A stretch of 48,703 nucleotides of DNA, from NCBI GenBank assembly GCA_000721275.1, contig JOFO01000044.1, positions 1-48,703 of the forward strand, given 5' to 3'. The notes below the pieces were generated by a model. The model made no database searches, was not told the DNA's origin, and was given only the letters and a program-made list of their open reading frames with translations. Shown one piece after another: positions 16,195 through 24,481 of this stretch (position 1 is the first letter of the stretch; each line of letters opens with the position of its first letter). The stretch is from Microtetraspora glauca. Lineage in GTDB: Bacteria; Actinomycetota; Actinomycetes; Streptomycetales; Streptomycetaceae. Made by a program: the position numbers and the translations under genes.

Positions 16195-16788
16195 ATGACC
16201 TCCAGGACCGTTCACCTCGCCGTGTACGACACCCTCGCCGACTGGGAGACGGGGCACGCCACCGCGTGGCTCGCCCGGGACGGCTTCACCGTGCGGACCG
16301 TCGGCGCCGAGGCCGGGAAGCCCGTCACCACCATCGCCGGGATGCGGATCGTCCCCGACCTCGCCCTGGCCGACCTGCGGCCCGAGGACAGCGCGCTGCT
16401 GATCCTCCCGGGGGCCGAGAAGTACGACGAGGGCGACGAGCTCGCCCCCTTCACCGCCGCCGCCCGCGCGTTCCTGGACGCCGGGGTGCCGGTCGCCGCC
16501 ATCTGCGGCGCCACCGCCGGGCTCGCCCGGGAGGGCCTGCTCGACGACCGGGCGCACACCAGCGCCGCGTCCTTCTACCTCGCCGCCACGGGGTACGCGG
16601 GCGGGGAGCGGTACGTGGAGGCCGACGCGGTCACCGACGGGGACCTGATCACCGCCGGGCCGACCGAGCCGGTCGCCTTCGCCCGTGAGATCTTCGGCCG
16701 GCTCGGCGCGTACGAGGGGAAGCGGGACGCCTGGTACCGGCTGTTCCACCACTCCGACCCGGCCGCGTTCGAGGAACTGAACGGCTGA
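16195..16788 (+). CDS. DJ-1/PfpI family protein (type 1 glutamine amidotransferase-like)
   Basis: A 197-residue single-domain protein of the DJ-1/PfpI superfamily, close to the YoaZ-like group. The nucleophile-elbow cysteine is in AICGATAGLA (near residue 103) and the acidic partner in LILPGAEKYDEGDE. Members act as glyoxalases, proteases or stress proteins; which applies is not clear. ATG 16195 is chosen over an upstream start at 16126 because the family fold begins at TVHLAVYDTLADWE. It is divergent from the aminotransferase and 23 bp from the next gene, so the two may be cotranscribed. Confidence 0.88.
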   Translation: MTSRTVHLAVYDTLADWETGHATAWLARDGFTVRTVGAEAGKPVTTIAGMRIVPDLALADLRPEDSALLILPGAEKYDEGDELAPFTAAARAFLDAGVPVAAICGATAGLAREGLLDDRAHTSAASFYLAATGYAGGERYVEADAVTDGDLITAGPTEPVAFAREIFGRLGAYEGKRDAWYRLFHHSDPAAFEELNG

Positions 16789-16811
16789 ACCGGCGGAACG
16801 AGCTGCGCGTC

Positions 16812-17705
16812 ATGGACACGTCGGGGGGCAGTGCCGCCACCAGGGCCTTCGGGTGGGGGACGGTCGGGGCCGCGGTCGCGGCGGTGGTGTGCGCGCTGGC
16901 GCAGGTGTCCGCGTATCCGCCGCTGGTGCCGGAGGTGGCGCTCGCGGGGGTGTCGGCGCTGTGCGCCGCGGGCTGGGTGGCGGCCTCGTACCGGCTGCGG
17001 GGGAAGGGGCACCTCGACGCGCCGCCGCGCAAGAGGCGGCCGGACAACAGGGTGCTGCCGTACCTCTTCGCCTTCGGGGTCCCGGTGTCCACCGTGACCG
17101 CGCTCCTCCTGCTCTTCACGCCGAGCAGCGCGCGGGGCCAGTGGGAGGAGCGGATGGAGGCGGCGGGGTACGGGGAGCACCGGGTGCCGGTGGTGCGGCT
17201 GGCGGGGAAGCCGGAGTACGTGCCGAAGGGCGAGGACAACGACCCGTACTACCTGACCGACGTCGTGGTGCGGGTGCCGTTCCGGGACGGGGCCCGCGAG
17301 GTCACCGTGCAGGGGTACTCCACGGCGCCGGAGCCGCCCGTGCCGGGCACGGAGCTGGCGGTGTACTTCGCGCCGGGGGCGCCGGACGGGCCGGTGAGCG
17401 AGCAGGACCGGGTCGGCCTGGACGGGGCGACCGTGACCTGGCTGGCCGTGTTCTTCGTGTGGCCGTGGGCGATCGTCGCCGGCGGCATGCTGAAGTCGTA
17501 CATCGGGGTGTCCGCGGTGCGGCGGGCGCGGCGCTTCCGGCCGGTGGTGCACCTGCCGGCCCTCGGGATCCTGCTGGCGGGGGTGGTGCTGCTGCTGCCG
17601 GTGGCGCTGGAGTTCCAGGTGGCCGGGTTCGCCCGGCTGCCGGCGTTCGCCGGGGCGTTCGCGCCCGCGCTCGCCCTGACCTGGGTGGTCAGGACGAGCT
17701 CGTAG
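16812..17705 (+). CDS. Membrane protein resembling DUF3592 proteins
   Basis: A 297-residue protein with about six membrane segments: two at the N-terminus (15-60), one near 85-105, and three in the last 100 residues. A soluble extracytoplasmic part of about 100 residues lies between, containing LTDVVVRVPFRDGAREVTVQ and LAVYFAPGAPDGPV, similar to DUF3592-type domains. Function unknown. ATG 16812 has no clear Shine-Dalgarno. It ends 13 bp from the convergent chitinase gene with no terminator hairpin visible between. Confidence 0.72.
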   Translation: MDTSGGSAATRAFGWGTVGAAVAAVVCALAQVSAYPPLVPEVALAGVSALCAAGWVAASYRLRGKGHLDAPPRKRRPDNRVLPYLFAFGVPVSTVTALLLLFTPSSARGQWEERMEAAGYGEHRVPVVRLAGKPEYVPKGEDNDPYYLTDVVVRVPFRDGAREVTVQGYSTAPEPPVPGTELAVYFAPGAPDGPVSEQDRVGLDGATVTWLAVFFVWPWAIVAGGMLKSYIGVSAVRRARRFRPVVHLPALGILLAGVVLLLPVALEFQVAGFARLPAFAGAFAPALALTWVVRTSS

Positions 17706-17718
17706 GGCGCCGGGGCCG

Positions 17719-18603
17719 CTAGCAGTACAGGTTCGGGCCCGTCGGGACGCCGAGGATCTGGGTGAACTGCTGGTACTTGGTGACGCGGCTCTGGACCTGG
17801 GCGGGGTTGCCGCCGTTGCACTCCAGGGCGCCGTTGATGGCCCAGATGGTCTGGCCGAAGCCGGCGCCGTTGACCATGGCGTTGTGGGCGGTCATGGTGC
17901 CGGGGCCGTTCTGGGTGTTCCAGTACCAGAGGCCGGTCATCATGGCGACGTCCGGCTCGCGCTCGACGCGCCAGGGGTTGTTCAGCAGGTCGAGGCCGAG
18001 GGCGTCGCCGGCGGCCTTGTAGTTGAAGTTCCAGGAGAGCTGGATCGGGCCGCGGCCGTAGTAGGCGGCCTGGCCGGCGGGGCAGCCGTAGGGCTGCTTC
18101 GCGTCGCAGTAGTGCGGGTAGTTGGCGGTGTTCTGCTCGACGATGTGGACGAGGCCGCCGGTCTCGTGGGCGACGTTGGCGAGGAAGGCCGCGGCCTCCT
18201 GCTTCTTCACGGTGTCGCTGCCGGTGCCGGCGAAGGCGGGGTACTTCTTGGTGGCGGCGACCAGACCGGCGTACGTGTAGAAGGGGTTCCGGTTCGGGAA
18301 CATCTGGTTGAACTGGGCCTCGGTGACGACGAATCCGGAGGGGTCGGGGGTGCCGCCCCCGCCGCCGGTGCCGCAGGCGCCCTCGTCGCGCCAGACGTCG
18401 CTGGTGCCGGGGCGCTCGTTCTGCGTCCACCACTTCGCGTACCAGTTGCGGCCGTTGTACGAGGCGGTCATGCCGCCGGTGTAGACCTGGCCCGAGTTCC
18501 AGGCGGTGACGCAGGCGGGGGCCGCGCCGGCGGTGGCGGGGAGCAGGACCGCGAGCCCGAACGCCGTACACAGGGCGGCGAGGAGGGCGAGAAGACGTCG
18601 CAT
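17719..18603 (-). CDS. Secreted GH19 chitinase with N-terminal chitin-binding domain
   Basis: A 294-residue exported endochitinase. A signal peptide (1-27, RR then hydrophobic core, AGA cut site) is followed by a ChBD/CBM5_12 domain (31-77, with VYTGGMTASYNGRNWYAKWW), a short Gly/Pro linker and a GH19 catalytic domain (90-294). The catalytic acid is Glu147 in VAHETGG; RGPIQLSWNFNY is the family block. It hydrolyses chitin outside the cell. ATG 18603 has GGAAGGAC at the right distance. The promoter carries the repeats described in the next entry, so induction by chitin and repression on glucose or by DasR are likely. Confidence 0.96.
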   Translation of the reverse strand: MRRLLALLAALCTAFGLAVLLPATAGAAPACVTAWNSGQVYTGGMTASYNGRNWYAKWWTQNERPGTSDVWRDEGACGTGGGGGTPDPSGFVVTEAQFNQMFPNRNPFYTYAGLVAATKKYPAFAGTGSDTVKKQEAAAFLANVAHETGGLVHIVEQNTANYPHYCDAKQPYGCPAGQAAYYGRGPIQLSWNFNYKAAGDALGLDLLNNPWRVEREPDVAMMTGLWYWNTQNGPGTMTAHNAMVNGAGFGQTIWAINGALECNGGNPAQVQSRVTKYQQFTQILGVPTGPNLYC

Positions 18604-18647
18604 GCGCTGTCGTCCTTCCGGTGGGGGGAAGGCCAGCGAACCGGCAC

Positions 18648-18675
18648 TGGTCTGTACCTGTCAAGGTCTAGACCA
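18648..18675 (-). promoter_or_regulatory. Chitinase promoter: paired 12-bp repeats around a TTGACA -35
   Basis: On the minus strand TGGTCTAGACCT overlaps the -35 hexamer TTGACA (18664-18659) and is followed by a second imperfect copy reading AGGTACAGACCA. Such 12-bp repeats straddling the -35 are the established hallmark of Streptomyces chitinase promoters, and the TGGTCTAGACC core also matches the DasR dre element. Binding here is inferred from the match. Confidence 0.8.
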
Positions 18676-18704
18676 GAACTCGCCGCGGATGCCCGGGGAA
18701 ACGG

Positions 18705-18744
18705 CGGGCGGCCCCGGCCCGGTGAACCGGGTCGGAGCCGCCCG
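18705..18744 (-). terminator. Terminator of the FG-GAP repeat gene
   Basis: A hairpin with outer arm CGGGCGGC/GCCGCCCG, a mismatched middle and inner arm CCCGG/CCGGG around a TGAA tetraloop, 20 bp downstream of the stop at 18764. It separates that gene from the chitinase promoter. Confidence 0.65.
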
Positions 18745-18763
18745 CGCGCGAAGTCGCCTCCGC

Positions 18764-19618
18764 CTACAGGAGGTTGAAGTTCTTCATGTACGCGCCCATG
18801 AACGGCACCGGCGCCTTGAACGGCTTCGCCGCGTCGCCGGTGCCCGCGTAGCTGACCACCTCGCCCGTCGTCTTCCGGGCGAGCAGGTCCACCTTGCCGT
18901 CCTGGTTGTCGTCGCCGAGCGACACCAGCCGGTCGTACGCGTTCCACCCGCCGCCGATCCGCGTACGGCTCGCGAACGGCGCCTTGTAGTCGCCCGTTCC
19001 CTTGTAGAGCCACAGGACGCCGGTCTTGTCGCGGGCGACGATGTCGGCCCTGCCGTCACCGGTCAGGTCGCCCTGGCCCGCGAGCTGGTCGTACGCGTTC
19101 CACCCGCCGCCGACCCGCATCCGGGTGGTGAGGCGGCCGTCCGGGTAGGCCAGGTAGCTCCACAGCACGCCGGCCGTGTCGCGGCCGATCAGGTCGGCCT
19201 CCGCGGCCCCGCCGAGGTTTCCGGGCGACAGGACCTCGGGGTAGATGTTCCAGCCCTTGCCCACGGTCTTCGTCGACTGCCAGAAGTCGCCGACCATGCC
19301 GGCGAAGTCCAGCCGCCCGTCCTTGTGGAGGGTCCACTTGGCCTCGCCGTAGCCGTCGCCGGTGTTGTCGACCGTGATGATGTCGGCGAGGCCCGACTGG
19401 TCGGCCGGGAGGGCCAGGTCGCTGGTGAGGTGGGGCCCGTCGTGGTGCCACTCCCACAGGTCGCGGGTCTGCTGGTGGACGCCGTACAGGTTGAAGACGG
19501 GCGCCACCGGGTCGGCGGCCGGGGCGGCGACCGCCGAGGACGCGCCGGTGGCCGTCGCCACCGCGACGGCGGTGGCGAGGAGGCCCGCTCGGATTCCGGG
19601 CCTGTGTCGTGCGGACAT
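18764..19618 (-). CDS. Secreted FG-GAP/VCBS repeat protein
   Basis: A 284-residue exported protein: signal peptide to about residue 31 (hydrophobic core, VAAPA cut site), then repeated FG-GAP-like units with Asp-rich calcium-type loops, for example DNTGDGYGEAKW, GDLTGDGRADIVARDKTGVL and GDDNQDGKVDLLARKTTGEV. The phrase GGGWNAYD recurs twice. Such proteins form partial beta-propellers and are abundant in Streptomyces secretomes; the function is unknown. ATG 19618 is preferred over 19651 because GGGGGA lies about nine bases upstream and the signal peptide starts well there. The neighbouring chitinase hints at extracellular substrate use, but promoters are separate. Confidence 0.88.
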   Translation of the reverse strand: MSARHRPGIRAGLLATAVAVATATGASSAVAAPAADPVAPVFNLYGVHQQTRDLWEWHHDGPHLTSDLALPADQSGLADIITVDNTGDGYGEAKWTLHKDGRLDFAGMVGDFWQSTKTVGKGWNIYPEVLSPGNLGGAAEADLIGRDTAGVLWSYLAYPDGRLTTRMRVGGGWNAYDQLAGQGDLTGDGRADIVARDKTGVLWLYKGTGDYKAPFASRTRIGGGWNAYDRLVSLGDDNQDGKVDLLARKTTGEVVSYAGTGDAAKPFKAPVPFMGAYMKNFNLL

Positions 19619-19725
19619 GTGCGCATTCCCCCTGCGTCGTTTCGTTCTCACCCCTTCCGACCCGCGAAGGCCCCCCAGGGTTGTCCGAAACCGCGCGGTT
19701 TCTCTGCCCGTTCCCTCCCCGGCCG

Positions 19726-20667
19726 TCAGATCATCAGCACGATCCGGCCCGGCCGGCGGCCCTCCTCCGCGCGCCGGTGCGCCTCCGGCGCCTGCTCCAG
19801 CGGCAGCACGTCCGCGACCCGGGTCGCCAGGCCGCCCGCGGCGACGAGTTCGAGCAGCTCCTTCAGGCGGGCCGCGTCCGGGCGGCCGACCACCGTGTCG
19901 ACCCGGACGCCCCGCTCGGCCACCGGCATCCGCTCACCGGAGGCGGACACGAAGACACCGCCGTCCTTCACCGCGGGCAGCAGCGGATCGGCGATCAGCG
20001 CCGTGTCGAGGACGCCGTCCACCCGGTCCGGCGCGAAGCCCAGCACCCCGGTGATCACGTCCTCCGGAGCCCCGCGGTCCACCACCCCGTCGGCGCCGAG
20101 GACCCGCAGCTCGTGCGCGTCGCCCGGGTTGCCGAGGGCGATCACCCGGAGCCCGGCCCGCGCCGCCAGCTGCACCGCGTACCGGCCCACCACCCCGCTC
20201 GCGCCCGTGACCAGCAGGGTCGCGCCCTCCGGCAGCGCCAGCAGGTCCAGCGCCTGCGCGGCGGTCAGCGCGGACAGCGGCAGCGAGGCCGCCGCCGTGA
20301 AGTCCACCTCGTCCGGGACCGGCGCCAGCCAGGCCGGCTCCGCCAGGATGACCTCCGCGTACGTCCCCGCACCGGTCGCCTCCGCCACCCAGGGCACGAA
20401 ACCGGCCACGCGGGTGCCCTCCGGCAGGCCCGGCGCCGGGTCCGCCAGGACCCCGGCGAAGTCGTAGCCGAGCACGAACGGCGGGGCCAGCGGGCCCAGC
20501 GCCGCCGCCAGCCGGCCCGAGCGGATCTTGAGGTCCGCCTGGTTCACGCCGGCGGCCTTCAGCCGCACCCGGACCCGGCCCGGGGCGTCCGCCGGGTCCG
20601 GCTCGGGCCGGCGGGCCGCGGCCAGGACCTCGGGTCCGCCGTAGGCGGTCACTTCGACGACACGCAT
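19726..20667 (-). CDS. Zinc-independent MDR-family NADPH:quinone oxidoreductase-like protein
   Basis: A 313-residue medium-chain dehydrogenase of the quinone reductase type: GroES-like N-domain (VRVRLKAAGVNQADLKIRSG, GYDFAGVL) and a Rossmann domain with LLVTGASGVVGRYAVQLA. It lacks the catalytic zinc cysteines, which fits quinone oxidoreductases that use NADPH. The substrate is unknown. ATG 20667 follows a strong GGAGGAGG. It is divergent from the receptor-like gene at 20894 and not visibly part of an operon. Confidence 0.9.
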   Translation of the reverse strand: MRVVEVTAYGGPEVLAAARRPEPDPADAPGRVRVRLKAAGVNQADLKIRSGRLAAALGPLAPPFVLGYDFAGVLADPAPGLPEGTRVAGFVPWVAEATGAGTYAEVILAEPAWLAPVPDEVDFTAAASLPLSALTAAQALDLLALPEGATLLVTGASGVVGRYAVQLAARAGLRVIALGNPGDAHELRVLGADGVVDRGAPEDVITGVLGFAPDRVDGVLDTALIADPLLPAVKDGGVFVSASGERMPVAERGVRVDTVVGRPDAARLKELLELVAAGGLATRVADVLPLEQAPEAHRRAEEGRRPGRIVLMI

Positions 20668-20893
20668 GGGGTTCCTCCTCCGGAAGGGCCCCCTCACGGT
20701 CATTACATCCACGCCTCTCCGGGCCGGGCAACCGCTGTCCGCCCACCCGGACGACCCCGCCCCGCCGCCCCCCGGAGCAGGTCCCCGATGTCCCCCGGCG
20801 CCCCCGACGGCCCCGCTGAACGCGCGGCGAAATCCACGTGTCCGGCCGCTACGCCACCCCCGCGCTCGCACACCCGTCCGTACCGTCCCGGCC

Positions 20894-22450
20894 ATGGAGT
20901 GGATAACCGCCGAGAACGTGGTCGCCGTCACCACCGCCCTCCTCGGCGTCCTCGTCTCGGTCGGCGCCGTCTGGATCGACCGCTTCAAGCCGCAGCGCAA
21001 GCGGCTCGGCTACCGCGTGCAGCTGAACACCCCGCTGCACAAGGAGGGCGACGACCAGGACGGCGGCGTGATGACCCTCCACGACGGCGAGGTGCTGGGC
21101 AGCGCCGCCGCCGGCGCCACCCTCGTCCTGCTCCGCATCGAGAACGACCGCGACCTCGACATCAGCCTCGACGACTACGGCGTCACCGCCCCCGACCACG
21201 CCCTCCGCATCACCTTCGGCGCCCCGCCGGTGACCGTCCGGGGCGTCGTCGCCACCGTCCCGCCCGGCCGGCACGCCGTCCGCGACGACCTCGACAGCGC
21301 CCCCCGGCTCGGCCGCAGCGGCAACGCCGTCCTCGTCCCCCGCGTCGCCCTGGAGACCGGCCAGTACTTCAAGCTCCTCGTCCAGCTCTCCGGCCCCGTC
21401 GCCGACCGCGACATCAAGGTGCACGGCACCCTCGCCGGCGGCTCCATCCGCCGCAACCGCTCCACCACCCCCGACGACCAGGCCGGCCGGTTCTCCCCCG
21501 CCGCCCGCTCCGTCACCGTCGTCCTCACCGCCTGCGTCGTCGCCCTCGCCGCGCTCATCGTCCGCGAACAGGCCCCGCCGCCCATCGGCTGCGCCCGCGG
21601 TGACCTCACCGTCACCGGCTCCACCGCCTTCGCGCCGGTCGTCCGCGAGGTGGCCGCCGCCTATCAGAAGGACTGCGCCGGCGCCCGGATCACCGTCGAC
21701 GCCGACGGCTCCACCTCCGGCGTCCGCGACCTCGCCGAGACCGGCGCCCGGAGCGAGGGCTCCCCCGCCGTCGTCGCCCTCTCCGACGGGCCCGGCCCGG
21801 GCGGCCACCCCCAGCTGCGCGCCCACATGGTCGCCGTCTCGCTGTTCACCGTCGTCACCCACGACTCCGTCCCGGTCCGCTCCCTCACCCTGGAGCAGAT
21901 CCGCTCCCTCTACCGCGGCGACGTCACCCGCTGGAACCAGCTCACCGGCCCCGGCCTCCCCCCGGACCTCCCCGACCTGCCCGTCCTGCTGGTCAGCCGG
22001 GACGCGAACTCCGGCACCCGCGAGGTCTTCCAGCGCCGGGTCCTCGGCCGCAACGAGCCCGCCAACTCCTCACGCGACTGCGCCACCGTCGACGACCCGG
22101 AGGCACGCGTCGTCCGCTGCGAACTCGACTCCACCGCCCAGGTGCTGGCCACCGTCGCCCGCCTCCCCGGCGCCCTCGGCTACGCCGAACTCGGCGCCGT
22201 CGCCGCCGCGAAGGGCGTGCACCGCGTCGACCTCGACGGCCGCGGTCCGGTCCTCGACGAACTGGGCGCCTCCCCGTACCCGTACCGGGAGATCGAGTAC
22301 GCCTACACCTGGGGCGACCCGCCGAGCGACTCCCTCACCGCGAGCTTCCTCGCCTACCTCGCGCGCGGCCGGGGCCAGGACATCGCGCGCGCCCGCGGAC
22401 ACCTGCCGTGCGCGACCCCGAAGGGCCTGCGGATCTGCGGGGAAGGCTGA
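20894..22450 (+). CDS. Membrane-anchored PstS-like substrate-binding receptor protein
   Basis: A 518-residue protein with unusual layout: helix 1 (5-27), a basic RFKPQRKR patch, a cytoplasmic beta-rich domain (about 40-200, no family recognised), helix 2 (206-223) and an extracytoplasmic PstS/PBP2-type domain (238-518) with TGSTAFAPVV, DGSTSGVRDLAETGA, and RDANSGTREVF. There is no lipobox and no pst transport gene nearby, so a sensory role is more likely than transport. TACCGT lies seven bases before the ATG (leaderless). A Ser/Thr kinase gene follows after 60 bp. The frame is open further upstream, but the family and promoter argue for 20894. Confidence 0.85.
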   Translation: MEWITAENVVAVTTALLGVLVSVGAVWIDRFKPQRKRLGYRVQLNTPLHKEGDDQDGGVMTLHDGEVLGSAAAGATLVLLRIENDRDLDISLDDYGVTAPDHALRITFGAPPVTVRGVVATVPPGRHAVRDDLDSAPRLGRSGNAVLVPRVALETGQYFKLLVQLSGPVADRDIKVHGTLAGGSIRRNRSTTPDDQAGRFSPAARSVTVVLTACVVALAALIVREQAPPPIGCARGDLTVTGSTAFAPVVREVAAAYQKDCAGARITVDADGSTSGVRDLAETGARSEGSPAVVALSDGPGPGGHPQLRAHMVAVSLFTVVTHDSVPVRSLTLEQIRSLYRGDVTRWNQLTGPGLPPDLPDLPVLLVSRDANSGTREVFQRRVLGRNEPANSSRDCATVDDPEARVVRCELDSTAQVLATVARLPGALGYAELGAVAAAKGVHRVDLDGRGPVLDELGASPYPYREIEYAYTWGDPPSDSLTASFLAYLARGRGQDIARARGHLPCATPKGLRICGEG

Positions 22451-22510
22451 CACCGGACCGTGACCCGGACCGCGACCGGGGGCTGCGCGGGTCTGGCATC
22501 CTCTTGCCAC

Positions 22511-24481
22511 GTGGAGCCATTGAACGCGGAAGACCCGGTCAGCATCGGCCCGTTCCGGATCGTCGGCCGGCTCGGGGCCGGCGGCATGGGCCGGGTGTTC
22601 CTCGCGCGTTCGGCCGGCGGACGGACCGTCGCCGTGAAGGTCGTGCACGCCGAACTCGCCGCCCAGGACGAGTTCCGGCGCCGCTTCGCCCGCGAGGTCG
22701 AGGCGCTGGAGCGGGTCGGCGGCACCGGCACCGCGCCCGTCCTCGGCTCGGACACCGACGCCGCCTCCCCCTGGGTGGCCATCGGGTACGTCCCCGGGCC
22801 GTCGCTGCGCACGGTCGTCGGCGACGAGTACGGGCCGCTGCCGCCCGCGACCGTCCGGGCGCTCGGCTCCGGGCTCGGCCGGGCCCTCGACCACATCCAC
22901 GCGGCCGGGCTCGTCCACCGCGACCTCAAGCCGTCCAACGTGCTGCTGACCGTCGACGGCCCCCGGATCATCGACTTCGGCATCGCCCGGGCCGTGGACA
23001 CCGTCACCGACGGCGGGCTCACCAGCACCGGCGCCGTCGTCGGCTCCCCCGGCTTCATGTCGCCCGAGCAGGTGCGCGGCGAACGGCTCGGCCCCGCCTC
23101 CGACGTCTTCTGCCTGGGGTCGGTCCTCGCGTACGCGGCGACCGGCCGCTCGCCGTTCGGCACCTCCGACAGCGGGGTGCACGCGCTGATGTTCCGGATC
23201 GCGCACGACGAGCCGGACCTGACCGGTGTGGCGCCCGAGCTGACCGGGCTGATCCGGGCCTGTCTCGCGAAGGACCCGGCGGCCCGGCCGACGGCGGCCG
23301 AGATCGCCGGGACGCTGCCGTTCCCCGACCCGTGGCTGCCGGCCGACGTGCTGGTCCGGCTCGGCCGGCACGCGGCGCGGCTCCTGGAGGCGGAGAGCGC
23401 GGCGGGCGCCCGGGACACGGCCGGACAGGAGGGCGGCCCGGACGGCGGACAGCCCGGCGGACAGACCGGCGGACAGTCCGGCGGCCGGGCCGGCGACCGT
23501 ACGCGGGGCGGCGCGGGTCCCGGCGACGCGACGGCCGGCCCGGCCGCCCCCGCCCCCGCCCCGGAGCCGGGTCCGGAGCGCCCGGCCCCCCGGACCCGGC
23601 GGCGGGTGCTGACGGCCGCGCTGGCGGCCGTCGCGGTGGCCGCCGCGGCCGGGATCGGCTACGCCTTCTGGCCGCTCGGCGGCCCGGGCACGGGCACCGG
23701 CGGCGACGGCAGGGCGACCGGCTCCGGCACCGTCTCCGCACGGCCCGCCGGGGCGGTGCCCGCCGTCTTCCTCGGCGCGTGGGAGGGCGTCCTCCAGGGC
23801 AGCCCGGAGATCCCGCGCGAGACGATCCGGATCGAGCTGGTGCAGGGTGCGCCGGGCGCGAAGACCGCCGTCTACACGCACGTCGGCGACAACCGGCTGT
23901 GCATGGGCCGCTCGCGGCTGGTCTCCGCCGACGAGGACAAGGTGGTCCTCGGCGAGTCGGACGTGACGACCAGCGTGCCGCCGCAGCGGTGCCTGGCCGC
24001 CGCGCACCAGACCCTCACCCTGCGCTCCCCCGAGGTCCTGGAGTGGTCCTCGGGCACCGCGAAGGCCACCTTCCACAAGGCGCGCACCGGGTCGGAGGTC
24101 CTGCCCGCGAAGTACCTGGGCCGCTGGCGGATGAAGCCGCTGGTCGAAGGCCCGGAGGCGGACCGCTACACCGACGAGGTGACGATCACCCAGGGGGCGG
24201 TCGGCGCGACGGTGTTCCGCGCGACGAACGTCTACCCGCGGACGGACGACGAGGGCAACACGCTGGCCGACTCGGTCAACTGCACCCGGACGGCGATCCT
24301 GGCGAGCTCGACGCCCCCCTACGTCCTGGGGCCGATGACCCTGGAGCCCGGCGGGGACTCCGAGTGCGTGAGCGACCACCTGGGCAGCTACATGGTCCTG
24401 ACGACGTACAAGGGCGAGGAGATCCTTCAGGTCTACCCGATGGCGGACACGGAGCCGGGCGAGTATCACCGGCTCGACTGA
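22511..24481 (+). CDS. Receptor-type Ser/Thr protein kinase with duplicated extracellular domain
   Basis: A 656-residue membrane kinase. The kinase domain (10-270) has the Gly loop GAGGMG (22-27), Lys43, HRDLKPSN with Asp138, DFG (155-157) and SPEQ, so it looks active. A Gly/Gln/Pro-rich juxtamembrane linker follows, then one helix (366-387) and an extracellular part of about 265 residues. The latter contains two related modules beginning VPAVFLGAWEGVLQ and LPAKYLGRWRMKPL, each with a few Cys. It is not PASTA. GTG 22511 has no Shine-Dalgarno; a CATCCT box lies eight bases upstream. It is 60 bp after the receptor gene and overlaps the convergent LysR gene by 16 bp. Confidence 0.92.
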   Translation: MEPLNAEDPVSIGPFRIVGRLGAGGMGRVFLARSAGGRTVAVKVVHAELAAQDEFRRRFAREVEALERVGGTGTAPVLGSDTDAASPWVAIGYVPGPSLRTVVGDEYGPLPPATVRALGSGLGRALDHIHAAGLVHRDLKPSNVLLTVDGPRIIDFGIARAVDTVTDGGLTSTGAVVGSPGFMSPEQVRGERLGPASDVFCLGSVLAYAATGRSPFGTSDSGVHALMFRIAHDEPDLTGVAPELTGLIRACLAKDPAARPTAAEIAGTLPFPDPWLPADVLVRLGRHAARLLEAESAAGARDTAGQEGGPDGGQPGGQTGGQSGGRAGDRTRGGAGPGDATAGPAAPAPAPEPGPERPAPRTRRRVLTAALAAVAVAAAAGIGYAFWPLGGPGTGTGGDGRATGSGTVSARPAGAVPAVFLGAWEGVLQGSPEIPRETIRIELVQGAPGAKTAVYTHVGDNRLCMGRSRLVSADEDKVVLGESDVTTSVPPQRCLAAAHQTLTLRSPEVLEWSSGTAKATFHKARTGSEVLPAKYLGRWRMKPLVEGPEADRYTDEVTITQGAVGATVFRATNVYPRTDDEGNTLADSVNCTRTAILASSTPPYVLGPMTLEPGGDSECVSDHLGSYMVLTTYKGEEILQVYPMADTEPGEYHRLD

